This document shows positions 17,715 to 25,937 of a DNA stretch of 64,000 bases, in pieces (the first letter of the stretch is position 1; each line of letters starts with the position of its first letter). Source of the stretch: Skermanella sp. TT6 (GTDB taxonomy: Bacteria; Pseudomonadota; Alphaproteobacteria; Azospirillales; Azospirillaceae); the NCBI RefSeq assembly GCF_016653635.2, contig NZ_CP067420.1:365501-429500 (forward strand). Direction: 5' to 3'. Under the pieces are notes generated by a model. That model saw only the letters and a list, made by a program, of their open reading frames with translations. It was not told where the DNA came from and did no database searches. A program made the position numbers and the translations under genes.

Positions 17715-18548
17715 CTAGAGCCGGCGCACTCCCGTGATCCGGGCGCCGCGGCCGACCACGTCGGCCAGCGGCTCCTCGGTCACCGTCATGTGGAAGGCGT
17801 TGGCGTGGATCAGTCGTTCCGGCCCCGTCATGATGCCGACATGGCCAGGGAAGAACACGAGGTCGCCGCTCCGAAGCGCCTCTCCCTCCGGCACCGCCCG
17901 TCCCAGCGAGGCGCCCTGCTGGTCGCTGTCGCGCGGGGCCGCGAAGCCGGCCGCCGCCAGTGCGATCTGTACGAGCCCGGAACAGTCCAGCCCCAGGCTG
18001 GTCTTGCCGCCCCACAGGTAGGGCACGCCCAGCAGACGGCGGGAGGTGGCGACATAGTCCGGCTGGTGCGTGCCCAGTTCCGCCAGATGCCCGGCGAAGA
18101 CCCAGCCGCCCTGCGCCAGCTCCACGAAACCGTTCCGCTCCCCGGCCGCCGCCACCCCGGCGGTCAGGCTCAGCACGTCGAGCGGCGGGGTCTTCAGGTC
18201 GGGTTCCGGAAACAGGAAGCTGCGCAGCGCGGCGACCCGGTGGGTCGGCTCCGGGGTCTCCTCCCACAGCGTGTCGAGCCGCAGGTAGCCGACGTAACCG
18301 TCGCCGGAAAGCTGGCCCCAGACCCAGCCGTCCTGTTCCTCGTAGATGGTCACCGTCTCGCCGAACAGGGCCTGGGTCGTCTGGCGGGCCGCGAAGTCGG
18401 GCGAGCCCTTGACCGTCGCGAAGCCGGCCCTGATCTGGCAGGGCACTCCCTCGATGAAGCGGTCGGCCTGGACCATGCCTTGCAAGTGCGCCGCGGCGAG
18501 GTCGGGGCGGTAGGGGTTAATCCGGGGATCCGGCAAGGACGCGGTCAT
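17715..18548 (-). CDS. NlpC/P60 family cell-wall peptidase with SH3-like domains
   Basis: A cysteine endopeptidase of the type that cuts peptidoglycan stem peptides or recycled muropeptides. The 277-aa protein has two SH3-like regions (about 45-105 with GWVWGQLSGDGYVGYL, and about 120-160 with NGFVELAQGGWVFAGHL). They are followed by the NlpC/P60 catalytic domain with Cys in SLGLDCSGLVQ and a first His in FFPGHVGIM. A second polar position lies in LIHANAFHM. No signal peptide is seen, so it may act on cytoplasmic recycled peptides, like the gamma-D-glutamyl-diaminopimelate peptidases of this layout. Its ATG at 18548 overlaps the end of the MarR gene by 32 bp, and an M17 aminopeptidase precedes that, suggesting a shared transcript. 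Confidence 0.88.
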   Translation of the reverse strand: MTASLPDPRINPYRPDLAAAHLQGMVQADRFIEGVPCQIRAGFATVKGSPDFAARQTTQALFGETVTIYEEQDGWVWGQLSGDGYVGYLRLDTLWEETPEPTHRVAALRSFLFPEPDLKTPPLDVLSLTAGVAAAGERNGFVELAQGGWVFAGHLAELGTHQPDYVATSRRLLGVPYLWGGKTSLGLDCSGLVQIALAAAGFAAPRDSDQQGASLGRAVPEGEALRSGDLVFFPGHVGIMTGPERLIHANAFHMTVTEEPLADVVGRGARITGVRRL

Positions 18549-18960
18549 GGACGGCCTCCATCGCGGGTTCCGGCACCGGGTCCGGCGGGGATGCGCCATG
18601 CCCGTCGCCCAGGACCCCGTCGCCCCGGGCCAGATGCTGCGACTCCAGCACCAGATGCGCGAACTCGGTCAGGAAGACCGATCCCTTGACCGTGCGCTGG
18701 ACCAGGACGTTGCGCCGGTCGGCCTCGTCGCGCTTGCGGCGGATGAATCCCAGGCGGCCCAGCCGGTCGAGCGCGCGGCTGATCGCGGGCTTCGAAATGT
18801 TCAGGGTGGCCGCCAAGCCGCGCACCGTGTGGGGCGGCGGCGTCAGGTAGACGGTGAGCAGCAGCGCCAGTTGCCGGGAAGACAGGTCCGGCCCCGCCTG
18901 CCGCACGTTCGTTACGAGAACGTGGCGCCAGAGATCGAGGGCTTGAAGCTTCTGCGGCAT
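18517..18960 (-). CDS. MarR-type winged-helix regulator
   Basis: A 147-aa protein with a winged helix-turn-helix: LSSRQLALLLTVYLTPPPHTVRGLAATL then NISKPAISRALDRLGRLGFI and the wing RRKRDEADRRNVLVQ. The DRR in the wing is the classic MarR signature. After it, a helix (GSVFLTEFAHLVLESQHL) would form the dimer region, and the C-terminal 35 residues are Pro/Gly rich. The ATG at 18960 is the first plausible start; the open frame continues upstream without family features. It lies between an M17 aminopeptidase gene and an NlpC/P60 gene on the same strand and overlaps the latter, so it may regulate this small unit. The ligand is unknown. Confidence 0.85.
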   Translation of the reverse strand: MPQKLQALDLWRHVLVTNVRQAGPDLSSRQLALLLTVYLTPPPHTVRGLAATLNISKPAISRALDRLGRLGFIRRKRDEADRRNVLVQRTVKGSVFLTEFAHLVLESQHLARGDGVLGDGHGASPPDPVPEPAMEAVHDRVLAGSPD

Positions 18961-19040
18961 GCGCTGACTCCCGATACCGAACCCGCGCGTATCGGGTTTC
19001 GACCGAGAGAGTGCCGAAACAAGTTGAAATCGGCAAGTAT

Positions 19041-20429
19041 TTAACTCTTTTTGCCATAGCGGCCTTCCAGATAGGCGAAGACCGCGCGCATGCCCAGGGC
19101 TTCGCCGCCCTCCGGCCGGCCGGGTTTCGAGGACGGGTTCCAGGCCATCACGTCCAGGTGCGCCCACGGGATCGTCTTGTCGACGAAACGCTCCAGGAAC
19201 AGGGCCGCCAGGATCGCCCCGGCGAAGGGGCCGCTTCCGATATTGTTCAGGTCGGCGACCTTGCTTTCCAGCATCTTGGCATAGGGCTGGTGGAGCGGCA
19301 GCCGCCACATCGGGTCGGCCTGGGCCCGGGCCGACGCCAGCAGCCCGTCGGCCAGGGCGTCGTCGTTGCAGAACAGGGCGGGAAGCTCGGTGCCGAGCGC
19401 GACTCGGGCGGCGCCAGTCAGGGTCGCGAAGTCGATGATCACGTCGGGCTTGTCGGTCGCCGCTTCCGCGAGCGCGTCGCACAGGATCAACCGCCCCTCC
19501 GCGTCGGTGTTGCCGACCTCGACGCTCAGGCCCTTGCGGGTCGCCAGGACGTCGAGCGGCCGGAAGGCGTCGCCGGAGACGGAGTTCTCCACCGCCGGGA
19601 TCAGCACGCGCAGGCGGACCGGCAGCCCGGCCATCATGATCATGCGGGCGATGCCCAGCACGTGCGCGGCGCCGCCCATGTCCTTCTTCATCAGGAGCAT
19701 GCCGCTGGACGGCTTCAGGTCGAGGCCGCCGGTGTCGAAGCAGACGCCCTTGCCGACCAGCGTCACCCGCGGGGCGGCCTTGTCGCCCCAGGTCAGGTCG
19801 ATCAGGCGGGGTTCCCGGGCGCTGGCCCGGCCGACGGCGTGGACGGCGGGATAGTTCTTCTTCAGCAGGTCTTCCCCGACGGTCACCTTGACCTTGGCCT
19901 TGAACTCGGCGCCCAGCGCCTCGGCCGCGGCGGCCAGTTCGGCGGGACCCATGTCGGAAGCGGGGGTGTTGATCAGGTCGCGCACGAGATACGTGGCGGT
20001 CGCGGTGCGCTCCACCGCGTCCCGGTCTGCGCCGTCCGGCCAGACCAGCGTCGCGAAGCTCCGCTCGTTCTTCGACTTGTAGCGGGTGAAAGCGTAGCAG
20101 CCGAGCGCCCAACCGAGGGCCGCCCTGGTGGCGGTGCCGGCGTCCAGGCCCGCGTCGATATGGTAGGCGCCGGCCGGCAGGGATGCGGGAAGGGAGGCGT
20201 AGGCCCAGAGGTCGGCGTCGGCGTCGACGCCGACCAGCACGCGGGCAAGGTTCCCGCCGTCGCCCGGCAGAAGCGCCGTCTTGCCGGACTCGGCCTTGAA
20301 GCCGATGCCGGCGACCCAGGCGCGCACGCCTGCCGGCTGATCCGCGAGCCAGCCTTCGAGGCCATCCTTCGTGACGGGGGTGAGCGGGATCGAGTCCGTC
20401 CCGGCCTTCGGGCGCATGTGGGTCAGCAA
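19041..20429 (-). CDS. M17 family leucyl aminopeptidase
   Basis: A metallo-aminopeptidase of 462 aa that trims N-terminal residues from peptides in the cytoplasm. The C-terminal catalytic domain shows the metal and substrate motifs LVGKGVCFDTGGLDLKP, then MKKDMGGAAH, and NTDAEGRLIL, the M17 signature. The N-terminal domain (about residues 1-150) is divergent from E. coli PepA, and total length is shorter (PepA is about 503 aa), closer to PepB-like alphaproteobacterial proteins. Start ATG 20429 could also be at 20417 (MRPKAG). The MarR gene starts 80 bp downstream and an NlpC/P60 peptidase follows, consistent with shared handling of short or muropeptide-derived peptides. Confidence 0.92.
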   Translation of the reverse strand: MLTHMRPKAGTDSIPLTPVTKDGLEGWLADQPAGVRAWVAGIGFKAESGKTALLPGDGGNLARVLVGVDADADLWAYASLPASLPAGAYHIDAGLDAGTATRAALGWALGCYAFTRYKSKNERSFATLVWPDGADRDAVERTATATYLVRDLINTPASDMGPAELAAAAEALGAEFKAKVKVTVGEDLLKKNYPAVHAVGRASAREPRLIDLTWGDKAAPRVTLVGKGVCFDTGGLDLKPSSGMLLMKKDMGGAAHVLGIARMIMMAGLPVRLRVLIPAVENSVSGDAFRPLDVLATRKGLSVEVGNTDAEGRLILCDALAEAATDKPDVIIDFATLTGAARVALGTELPALFCNDDALADGLLASARAQADPMWRLPLHQPYAKMLESKVADLNNIGSGPFAGAILAALFLERFVDKTIPWAHLDVMAWNPSSKPGRPEGGEALGMRAVFAYLEGRYGKKS

Positions 20430-20605
20430 GTGGCTGTTCCTTCGTCGCGATCATGGTTGCGGTGCCCAGAACATGGAGCACCGGGCCGCCGCTGAAAAGA
20501 TGGAACCGTCCGGCGCGCCGTTTCCTATCGGGACGCTTTCGAAACCGCGCGATAGCAACTAGTCTCCCGCGCGACCTTCACCCTTCGCAGATCCGGCGGT
20601 TCTTC

Positions 20606-21250
20606 ATGAGCGATCTCACCCTCGTCATCGGCAACAAGGCCTCGTCATCGTGGTCGTTGCGTCCCTGGCTGGCCCTGAAGCAGATCGGCGTCCCGTTCCG
20701 CGAGATCACGGTCCCGCTGCGCCAGGCGGAAACCAAGGCGGAAATCCTCCGGCATTCCCCCGCCGGGAAGGTGCCGGTGCTGCGCGACGGCGACGTGACC
20801 GTCCATGACTCGCTGGCGATCCTGGAATACCTGGCCGAAAGCCATCCTGAGGCCGGCCTGTGGCCCGACGACCGGGGTGCCCGGGCCGCCGCCCGGTCGA
20901 TCTCGGCCGAGATGCATTCCGGCTTCGTCGATCTGCGCCGGAACATGCCGATGGACGTGACCGACAAGCATCCGGGGGAGGGGCGTACGCCGGAGGTGCT
21001 GGCCGACATCGCCCGGATCACCGAGCTGTGGCGCGACGCGCGGGCGCGTTTCGGCGCGGACGGCCCCTTCCTGTTCGGCCGGTTCACGGTCGCCGACGCC
21101 ATGTACGCGCCGGTCTGCACCCGTTTCGACACGTACGGGGTGGAACTGGACGAGGTCGCCCAGGCCTATGTCGGCACGGTCCTGGGGCTTCCCGCCATGC
21201 GCGAATGGTACGCCGCCGGTGCCGCCGAACCCTGGGGAGCGCTGCTCTGA
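20606..21250 (+). CDS. Glutathione S-transferase family protein
   Basis: A 214-aa soluble protein with an N-terminal thioredoxin-like domain and a C-terminal helical domain. It opens LVIGNKASSSWSLRPWLALK, in which the SSSWS stretch holds the likely catalytic Ser. The glutathione-binding motif GKVPVLRDGDVTVHDSLAI (about residues 52-70) contains the cis-Pro and the Asp-Ser contact. The helical domain includes GPFLFGRFTVADAMYAPV, the N-capping motif of GSTs. Substrate unknown. ATG 20606 is chosen because the conserved first beta strand begins immediately after it. It is convergent with the TAXI gene, 16 bp away. Confidence 0.9.
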   Translation: MSDLTLVIGNKASSSWSLRPWLALKQIGVPFREITVPLRQAETKAEILRHSPAGKVPVLRDGDVTVHDSLAILEYLAESHPEAGLWPDDRGARAAARSISAEMHSGFVDLRRNMPMDVTDKHPGEGRTPEVLADIARITELWRDARARFGADGPFLFGRFTVADAMYAPVCTRFDTYGVELDEVAQAYVGTVLGLPAMREWYAAGAAEPWGALL

Positions 21251-21266
21251 GAGGGGTTTCCCGAGC

Positions 21267-22439
21267 CTATTGGGCCGGGGGGACGGGAACCGGGAGGGCG
21301 GGCATGGGGTCGTCCTCGGGGCGCTCCGGCTCCTGGAGCGGCTCGACCTTCGGCTCGGCGCCGTCGTCCTCCAGCACGCCGGCTTCCCGGTAATAGCGGG
21401 CGGCGCCGGGATGGAGGGGGGCGGCGAGGCCCCTCGTCGCGGTGGCGAGCTGGATCGACGGCCCCTTCGGGTGGCCGTTGTCCAGCAGGCGCCGGGTGCT
21501 GGGATGCCACAGCGCGCGGGTGATGCCGTAGACCAGGTCATCCGGGACGTCGCCGCGGACCAGCCACTGGGCGCCGACGCCCAAGGTGCGCGTTTCCGAA
21601 ACGCCCTCGTAGACGCCCTCGCCGATCACGGATTCGGTGAAGAAGGGCAGCCGCTCCTTCAAGCTTCGGCCCTGCGCGTCGTCGAAGGACAGCAGCCGGA
21701 TCGGCGTGCGGGCGGCCGCCTCGGCGACGGCGGAGACGGGATGCCCGCCGACGATGAAGAAGGCGTCGATCCCGCCCTCCACCAGCCGGTCGCCGGCCGG
21801 ACCCGGCTTCAGGTACCGTGGATCGATCTCCGTTTCCGCGATGCCGTAGGCTTCCAGGATGACCCGGGCCTCGACCAGGGTGCCGGACCCCTCCTCGCCG
21901 ATCGAGACCACCTTTCCCTTCAGGTCGGCGACGCTGCGGATGTCGCTTTCGGCGCGGACCACGAGATGGACCGTCTCGATATAGAGGTTGGCGATGGTGG
22001 TGAGCTGCTCGAACGGCTGCTGGCCCTTGTAGGGGCCGGTCCCCTTGCGGGCCCAGAAGGCGATGTCCGCCTGGGACAGCGCCGATTCCAGGGTCCCGGT
22101 CCGCATTTCCTTCAGGTTCTCCACGGAGCCCTGGGTGGCCTGGGCGACCGCGATCACGCCGGGTACGCCGCAGCTTCCGCCGCGATCGCAGGGCCGGGAT
22201 CCCGGCGGGTTGCTGATCGCGTTGGCCAGCATGCCGCCGACGGGAAAATACGTGCCGCCGGTGGTCCCGGTGCCGATCCGGAAGAACCGGATGTCGTCCG
22301 CGCGCGGCCCGCCGGCCATGGGGACCAGCAGCATCGCGGCCGTCGCCGCCGCGACCAGGGCGGCCATCAGGATGCCGGCAACCGCGCGCGCGGCGATGGT
22401 CGGGCGGCGGCGCCGGGCGGCGGACAGGTCGGGAAACAC
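21267..22439 (-). CDS. TAXI family TRAP transporter solute-binding protein
   Basis: A periplasmic binding protein of the TAXI subgroup, which delivers organic acids or amino acids to TRAP permeases. The 390-aa product has an Arg-rich start, one hydrophobic helix (about residues 18-41) that may be an uncleaved anchor or signal, then the TAXI core. Landmarks are RIGTGTTGGTYFPVGGMLANAIS, then AVAQATQGSVENL, LYIETVHLVVRA and GEEGSGTLVEAR. The C terminus is Pro-rich (PVPVPPAQ). GTG 22439 is preferred over an upstream TTG (22514) because GGAAGG lies nine bases before it. No TRAP permease genes (dctQ/dctM type) are adjacent, so it is an orphan here. Confidence 0.85.
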   Translation of the reverse strand: MFPDLSAARRRRPTIAARAVAGILMAALVAAATAAMLLVPMAGGPRADDIRFFRIGTGTTGGTYFPVGGMLANAISNPPGSRPCDRGGSCGVPGVIAVAQATQGSVENLKEMRTGTLESALSQADIAFWARKGTGPYKGQQPFEQLTTIANLYIETVHLVVRAESDIRSVADLKGKVVSIGEEGSGTLVEARVILEAYGIAETEIDPRYLKPGPAGDRLVEGGIDAFFIVGGHPVSAVAEAAARTPIRLLSFDDAQGRSLKERLPFFTESVIGEGVYEGVSETRTLGVGAQWLVRGDVPDDLVYGITRALWHPSTRRLLDNGHPKGPSIQLATATRGLAAPLHPGAARYYREAGVLEDDGAEPKVEPLQEPERPEDDPMPALPVPVPPAQ

Positions 22440-22632
22440 GGCAGACGGCCTTCCAGTGGGGGTACGGCATCCCGAAGCGGAACCGGCCGGTCCCGCGCAA
22501 TGACGCTTTACCAACTTGAGACGAAAGAGATGGCCTCAATATGGCGCAAAGGCATTACGCGTTTAATAACGCCGCCATGTCCGGTTTATTTCCGGCCCGA
22601 TCGGGCTAAGGCCGCTGCCCGCCCGCCCCCGG

Positions 22633-23946
22633 TCACTCCGCCGCCTGGGCCTGCATCCGGTCCGGCGGGTCGAAGTCGAAGGCGAGCTGGTCCGCCTCCT
22701 GCCCGGCCGCCTCGGCGCGCGGGTTCAGTTCCAGCGCGATCGGCGTGGTCGCGGTCTGCGGCATCGGCACGAAGGCGCCCTGTTCCTCCAGCGGCTTCGC
22801 TTGGCGGGCCGTCATGCGGTAGAGCGTGAACAGCACCAGGACGCCCGCGATCGACCCGATATAGAAGAACAGCCCGTTGAATCCGAGCACGCCCATGACC
22901 TGGGACGCCAGGACCGGCCCCACCACGGACCCCACGCCGAACATCAGCAGCAGCCCGGCGCTGGCCGGCACGACCTCGTCCGAACTCATGAAGTCGTTCG
23001 CATGGGCGAGGGCGATCGGATAGATCGAATAGGCGAGGCCGCCGTAGAGGCCCAGCATCGCCGCGAAGGCGAGGTTCGGGACGTTGTCGGCGAAGGCGAG
23101 GGCCACGGCCGCGGCGGAGACGCCGGCGATGGCCGCCAGGAAGACGGTCCGGCGGTCGAACCTGTCGGACAGGCGTCCCATCGGGAACTGCATCAGGAAG
23201 CCGCTGAGGATCGCGACCATCATGAACAGTCCGACATCCTCCACCGTGCCGCCGCGCGCCTGGACATAGACCGGGCCCATGCTGCCGAAGGCGCCGTTGA
23301 TCAGCCCGGCCCCGATGCAGCCGGCGACGCCCAGCGGGGAGATCCGGACGATCTCGATCACGCGGAGCCGGTTGGTGCCGACGGTGCCCGGGCTCTGGAC
23401 CCGGCTCAGCGCCAGCGGAACCAGCGACAGCGCCACCAGGATCGCGACCAGGCTGAAGATCTCGAACCCGTTGGGATCGATCACCGTGATCAGCGACTGC
23501 GACGCGCCCAGGGAGAGATAGTTGACGGTCATGTAGACCGACAGCACCCGGCCCCGCACCGTGTTGGAGGAGGAGGCGTTGATCCAGCTCTCGGTGATGG
23601 TGAACAGCCCCGCCAGGCAGAAGCCCGCCACGACGCGCAGCAGCAGCCAGACGATCTGGTCCACCACGATCGCGTGGACCAGCGCCGAGATGGCGGCCAG
23701 CGCCGCGAAGGCCGCGAAGGCGCGGATATGGCCGACCCGCTCGACGACCCTGGGGCAGCGCAATGTTCCGAGAACGAAACCGACCGAGTAGGCCGCCATG
23801 ATGATGCCGATACGGTCGACCGGGAAGCTCTCCGCCCCCATGCGCACCGCCAGCAGCGTGGAGAACAGGCCGTTGCCCAGGACCAGGATACCGAGGCTGA
23901 CCAGCAACGGTAGAATGGCGGCGAAAACCTGCCGCAGATCCGACAT
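22633..23946 (-). CDS. Major facilitator superfamily transporter
   Basis: A 437-aa inner-membrane permease with about twelve hydrophobic segments in two halves. It shows the MFS loop signature between helices 2 and 3 as GFVLGTLRCPRVVERVGHIR, and its counterpart in the second half as MQFPMGRLSDRFDRRTV. The layout resembles YcaD-like MFS proteins of unknown substrate. ATG 23946 has AGGAGGAG just upstream, which decides the start. The last 40 residues are hydrophilic. It begins 56 bp after the stop of the adenylate cyclase gene on the same strand, so the two may be cotranscribed. Substrate cannot be inferred. Confidence 0.88.
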   Translation of the reverse strand: MSDLRQVFAAILPLLVSLGILVLGNGLFSTLLAVRMGAESFPVDRIGIIMAAYSVGFVLGTLRCPRVVERVGHIRAFAAFAALAAISALVHAIVVDQIVWLLLRVVAGFCLAGLFTITESWINASSSNTVRGRVLSVYMTVNYLSLGASQSLITVIDPNGFEIFSLVAILVALSLVPLALSRVQSPGTVGTNRLRVIEIVRISPLGVAGCIGAGLINGAFGSMGPVYVQARGGTVEDVGLFMMVAILSGFLMQFPMGRLSDRFDRRTVFLAAIAGVSAAAVALAFADNVPNLAFAAMLGLYGGLAYSIYPIALAHANDFMSSDEVVPASAGLLLMFGVGSVVGPVLASQVMGVLGFNGLFFYIGSIAGVLVLFTLYRMTARQAKPLEEQGAFVPMPQTATTPIALELNPRAEAAGQEADQLAFDFDPPDRMQAQAAE

Positions 23947-24002
23947 CCACTCCTCCTGACGGGGTTTCGGCCGGCCAGCCCGGCTTCCCCCAAGGCTCCT
24001 CT

Positions 24003-25814
24003 TCAAGACAGGGCGGTATAGGAACTAACGGTCGCCGGAACAAGACGGCGGAAGGTGACAGGGGCTGAGAATCCCTTCAGCTCGGCCGACTCCACCTCGG
24101 AATGCAACGATGTTATCACAGCCGAAACGGCCGGATCGGCGGCCAGGCTCTCGGACAGGATGATGTCGCCGCCCCGGCTCCGCCCTTCGAGGCGCGCGGC
24201 CAGATTGACGGTGGAGCCGAAATAATCCAGGCGGCCGTTCAGGGTCACCGCGACGCAGGCGCCGGCATGAAGGCCCATCTTGATCACCAATCCGTCGCGG
24301 GGCGCCGTCTGGATGGCGAGCGCCGCGCGGACCGCCTGGCCCGGGTCGGCGAAGGCGGCCATGACCGCGTCGCCGATGGTCTTGACCACGGCGCCGTCAT
24401 GGTCGCGCACGGCCCTCGCCAGATCCGCGAAATGCTCCCGGACCCTATGGTAGGCGCTGGCGTCGCCGATGCGGTCGTAGAGGGCGGTCGAGCCCTTGAG
24501 GTCGGTGAACATCAGGGTGACGGTGCCGATCGCGACCTCGTCGCCGGGGCGCAGCACCTCGTCCGAGAACATGTCGCGGAAGGCCTGGAGGGTCGTCACC
24601 TGGTGGGCGGTCAGGGCGTCCGTGATCCAGTCCCGGTCCTCCACCACCAGCGTCAGGGGGCGGTCCGTCCTGTTCTCCAGGCGGAGCAGGCCGGGGGCGG
24701 CGGGACGGCCGGGCACGACGGCATCCCCCTCCGCGACCACCAGGGGAAAGCCCTGGCCCGGGGCGGGCAGCCAGTCCAGGTCGGCGCTGCCGCCCGGCTC
24801 CAGGGTGCGCAGGCGCAAGGGGCCGGCGGGAAGCGCCGTTTCCAGCGTCCTCTCCTCACCCGGGCGAAGCGTCTGCTGGACATGGACATGCGGCGTGGTC
24901 ATGGGGCCGGCCAGGCAGTATTCGCCCTCGGTGAGCTGCCGGACCGCCGGCGACGGCTGGAAGGTCAGCTCGACGTTCCGCGCGAAGTCCCTGCCGTAGT
25001 CGATGTTGCAGGACGGGCAGTGGGCGCCGCTCGGCAGCCGGTCCAGGCTCGCCGCCACCGCCTTGGCGCCCCGGCAGCGCGGGCACAGCAGGTCCCAGCG
25101 GAGCGTCAGCAGGCCGGCCTTGACGGCTCCCAGGCACAGCTCGACCGCTGTCCGGGCCGGTTCGCCCCAGGTCCGCGCGAGGGCCAGGGGCCGGATGCGG
25201 GTCAAATCCACCTCCTGCGCGGCCAGCAGATGGTCGGCCAGGCGGCGCGACAGCCCATGGCCGTTGCCGCTCTCCTCCAAGGCCCGGACCATCCCGGCGA
25301 CCCGTTCCGCGACGGCCGCTTCCGGGGCGGGCGGGACATAGTCGAACGGCTCTGGACGCGATCCCGCGGCATGGTCGGCGGCGGCGCGGATCAGCGCCTC
25401 GAAACGCCGGCCGGACCGTTCCAGGAAGCCCAGGCGGACCAGCAGCCAGCCCAGCCAGTTCGCCGGCCGCATCTCCAGGGTGTAGGACACGCGCGAGCCG
25501 CCGCGCTCCGGCGTCAGCTCCAGCGTCGGGCTGACGCTTGCGAAGGGGCCGGAGCGGAACAGCCGGACCTGGGTGTATCCCTGGGGCGCCACCCACTGGA
25601 ACGGCTGCTCCTCCCATTCCAGCGCGATGCGGCCGATCGTGCCGCGGGCGAGGCGCAGCAGGGTGCCGTCCTCCCGGGGGATCTCCTCCACCTGATAACG
25701 GGGCAGGCCCATCGCCTCGTTGAAGCGCGGCGTGTCGGCCAGCAGCGGCCACAGCCGCTCGGGCGGCTGGTCGAACCACCATGTCCAGGTGCGCCGCGCC
25801 ATGTCCGCCATCAT
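24003..25814 (-). CDS. Class III adenylate cyclase with N-terminal SRPBCC domain and zinc ribbon
   Basis: Probably makes cAMP from ATP. The 603-aa protein has three visible parts: a START/SRPBCC-like domain (about 5-165, opening TWTWWFDQPPERLWPLLAD), a middle DUF5939-type region with a four-Cys zinc ribbon (CPRC at 244-247 and CPSC at 266-269), and a C-terminal cyclase domain (about 430-560). All class III catalytic positions are present: metal-binding Asp438 (FTDLKGST) and Asp482 (KTIGD), adenine-specifying Lys478 and Asp530 (DYFGSTVN), and transition-state Asn537 and Arg541. The Lys-Asp pair argues for ATP rather than GTP. No membrane segment is seen. Start is uncertain among ATG 25814, 25811 and 25802. 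Divergent from matB. Confidence 0.88.
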   Translation of the reverse strand: MMADMARRTWTWWFDQPPERLWPLLADTPRFNEAMGLPRYQVEEIPREDGTLLRLARGTIGRIALEWEEQPFQWVAPQGYTQVRLFRSGPFASVSPTLELTPERGGSRVSYTLEMRPANWLGWLLVRLGFLERSGRRFEALIRAAADHAAGSRPEPFDYVPPAPEAAVAERVAGMVRALEESGNGHGLSRRLADHLLAAQEVDLTRIRPLALARTWGEPARTAVELCLGAVKAGLLTLRWDLLCPRCRGAKAVAASLDRLPSGAHCPSCNIDYGRDFARNVELTFQPSPAVRQLTEGEYCLAGPMTTPHVHVQQTLRPGEERTLETALPAGPLRLRTLEPGGSADLDWLPAPGQGFPLVVAEGDAVVPGRPAAPGLLRLENRTDRPLTLVVEDRDWITDALTAHQVTTLQAFRDMFSDEVLRPGDEVAIGTVTLMFTDLKGSTALYDRIGDASAYHRVREHFADLARAVRDHDGAVVKTIGDAVMAAFADPGQAVRAALAIQTAPRDGLVIKMGLHAGACVAVTLNGRLDYFGSTVNLAARLEGRSRGGDIILSESLAADPAVSAVITSLHSEVESAELKGFSAPVTFRRLVPATVSSYTALS

Positions 25815-25937
25815 CCCGCCCCCGCGCCCTTCCGCCTGCCACAAACTTATTCCGGGGCGCTTCAATTCCCAAGATGCTGCGGCTATGGTCGGTGCGCGTG
25901 GAGGATCGACCAAGCAGCCCCCGGAGCCAAAGAAAAA

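Noticed and set aside
18961-20481. In-frame upstream extension of the MarR gene through the M17 peptidase gene
   Set aside because: It is Arg/Gly-rich and out of frame with the peptidase; the winged helix starts just after ATG 18960.
24102-25937. In-frame upstream extension of matB of about 600 codons
   Set aside because: It is antisense to the adenylate cyclase gene, Arg/Gly-rich and without family similarity; MatB proteins begin near ATG 25938.
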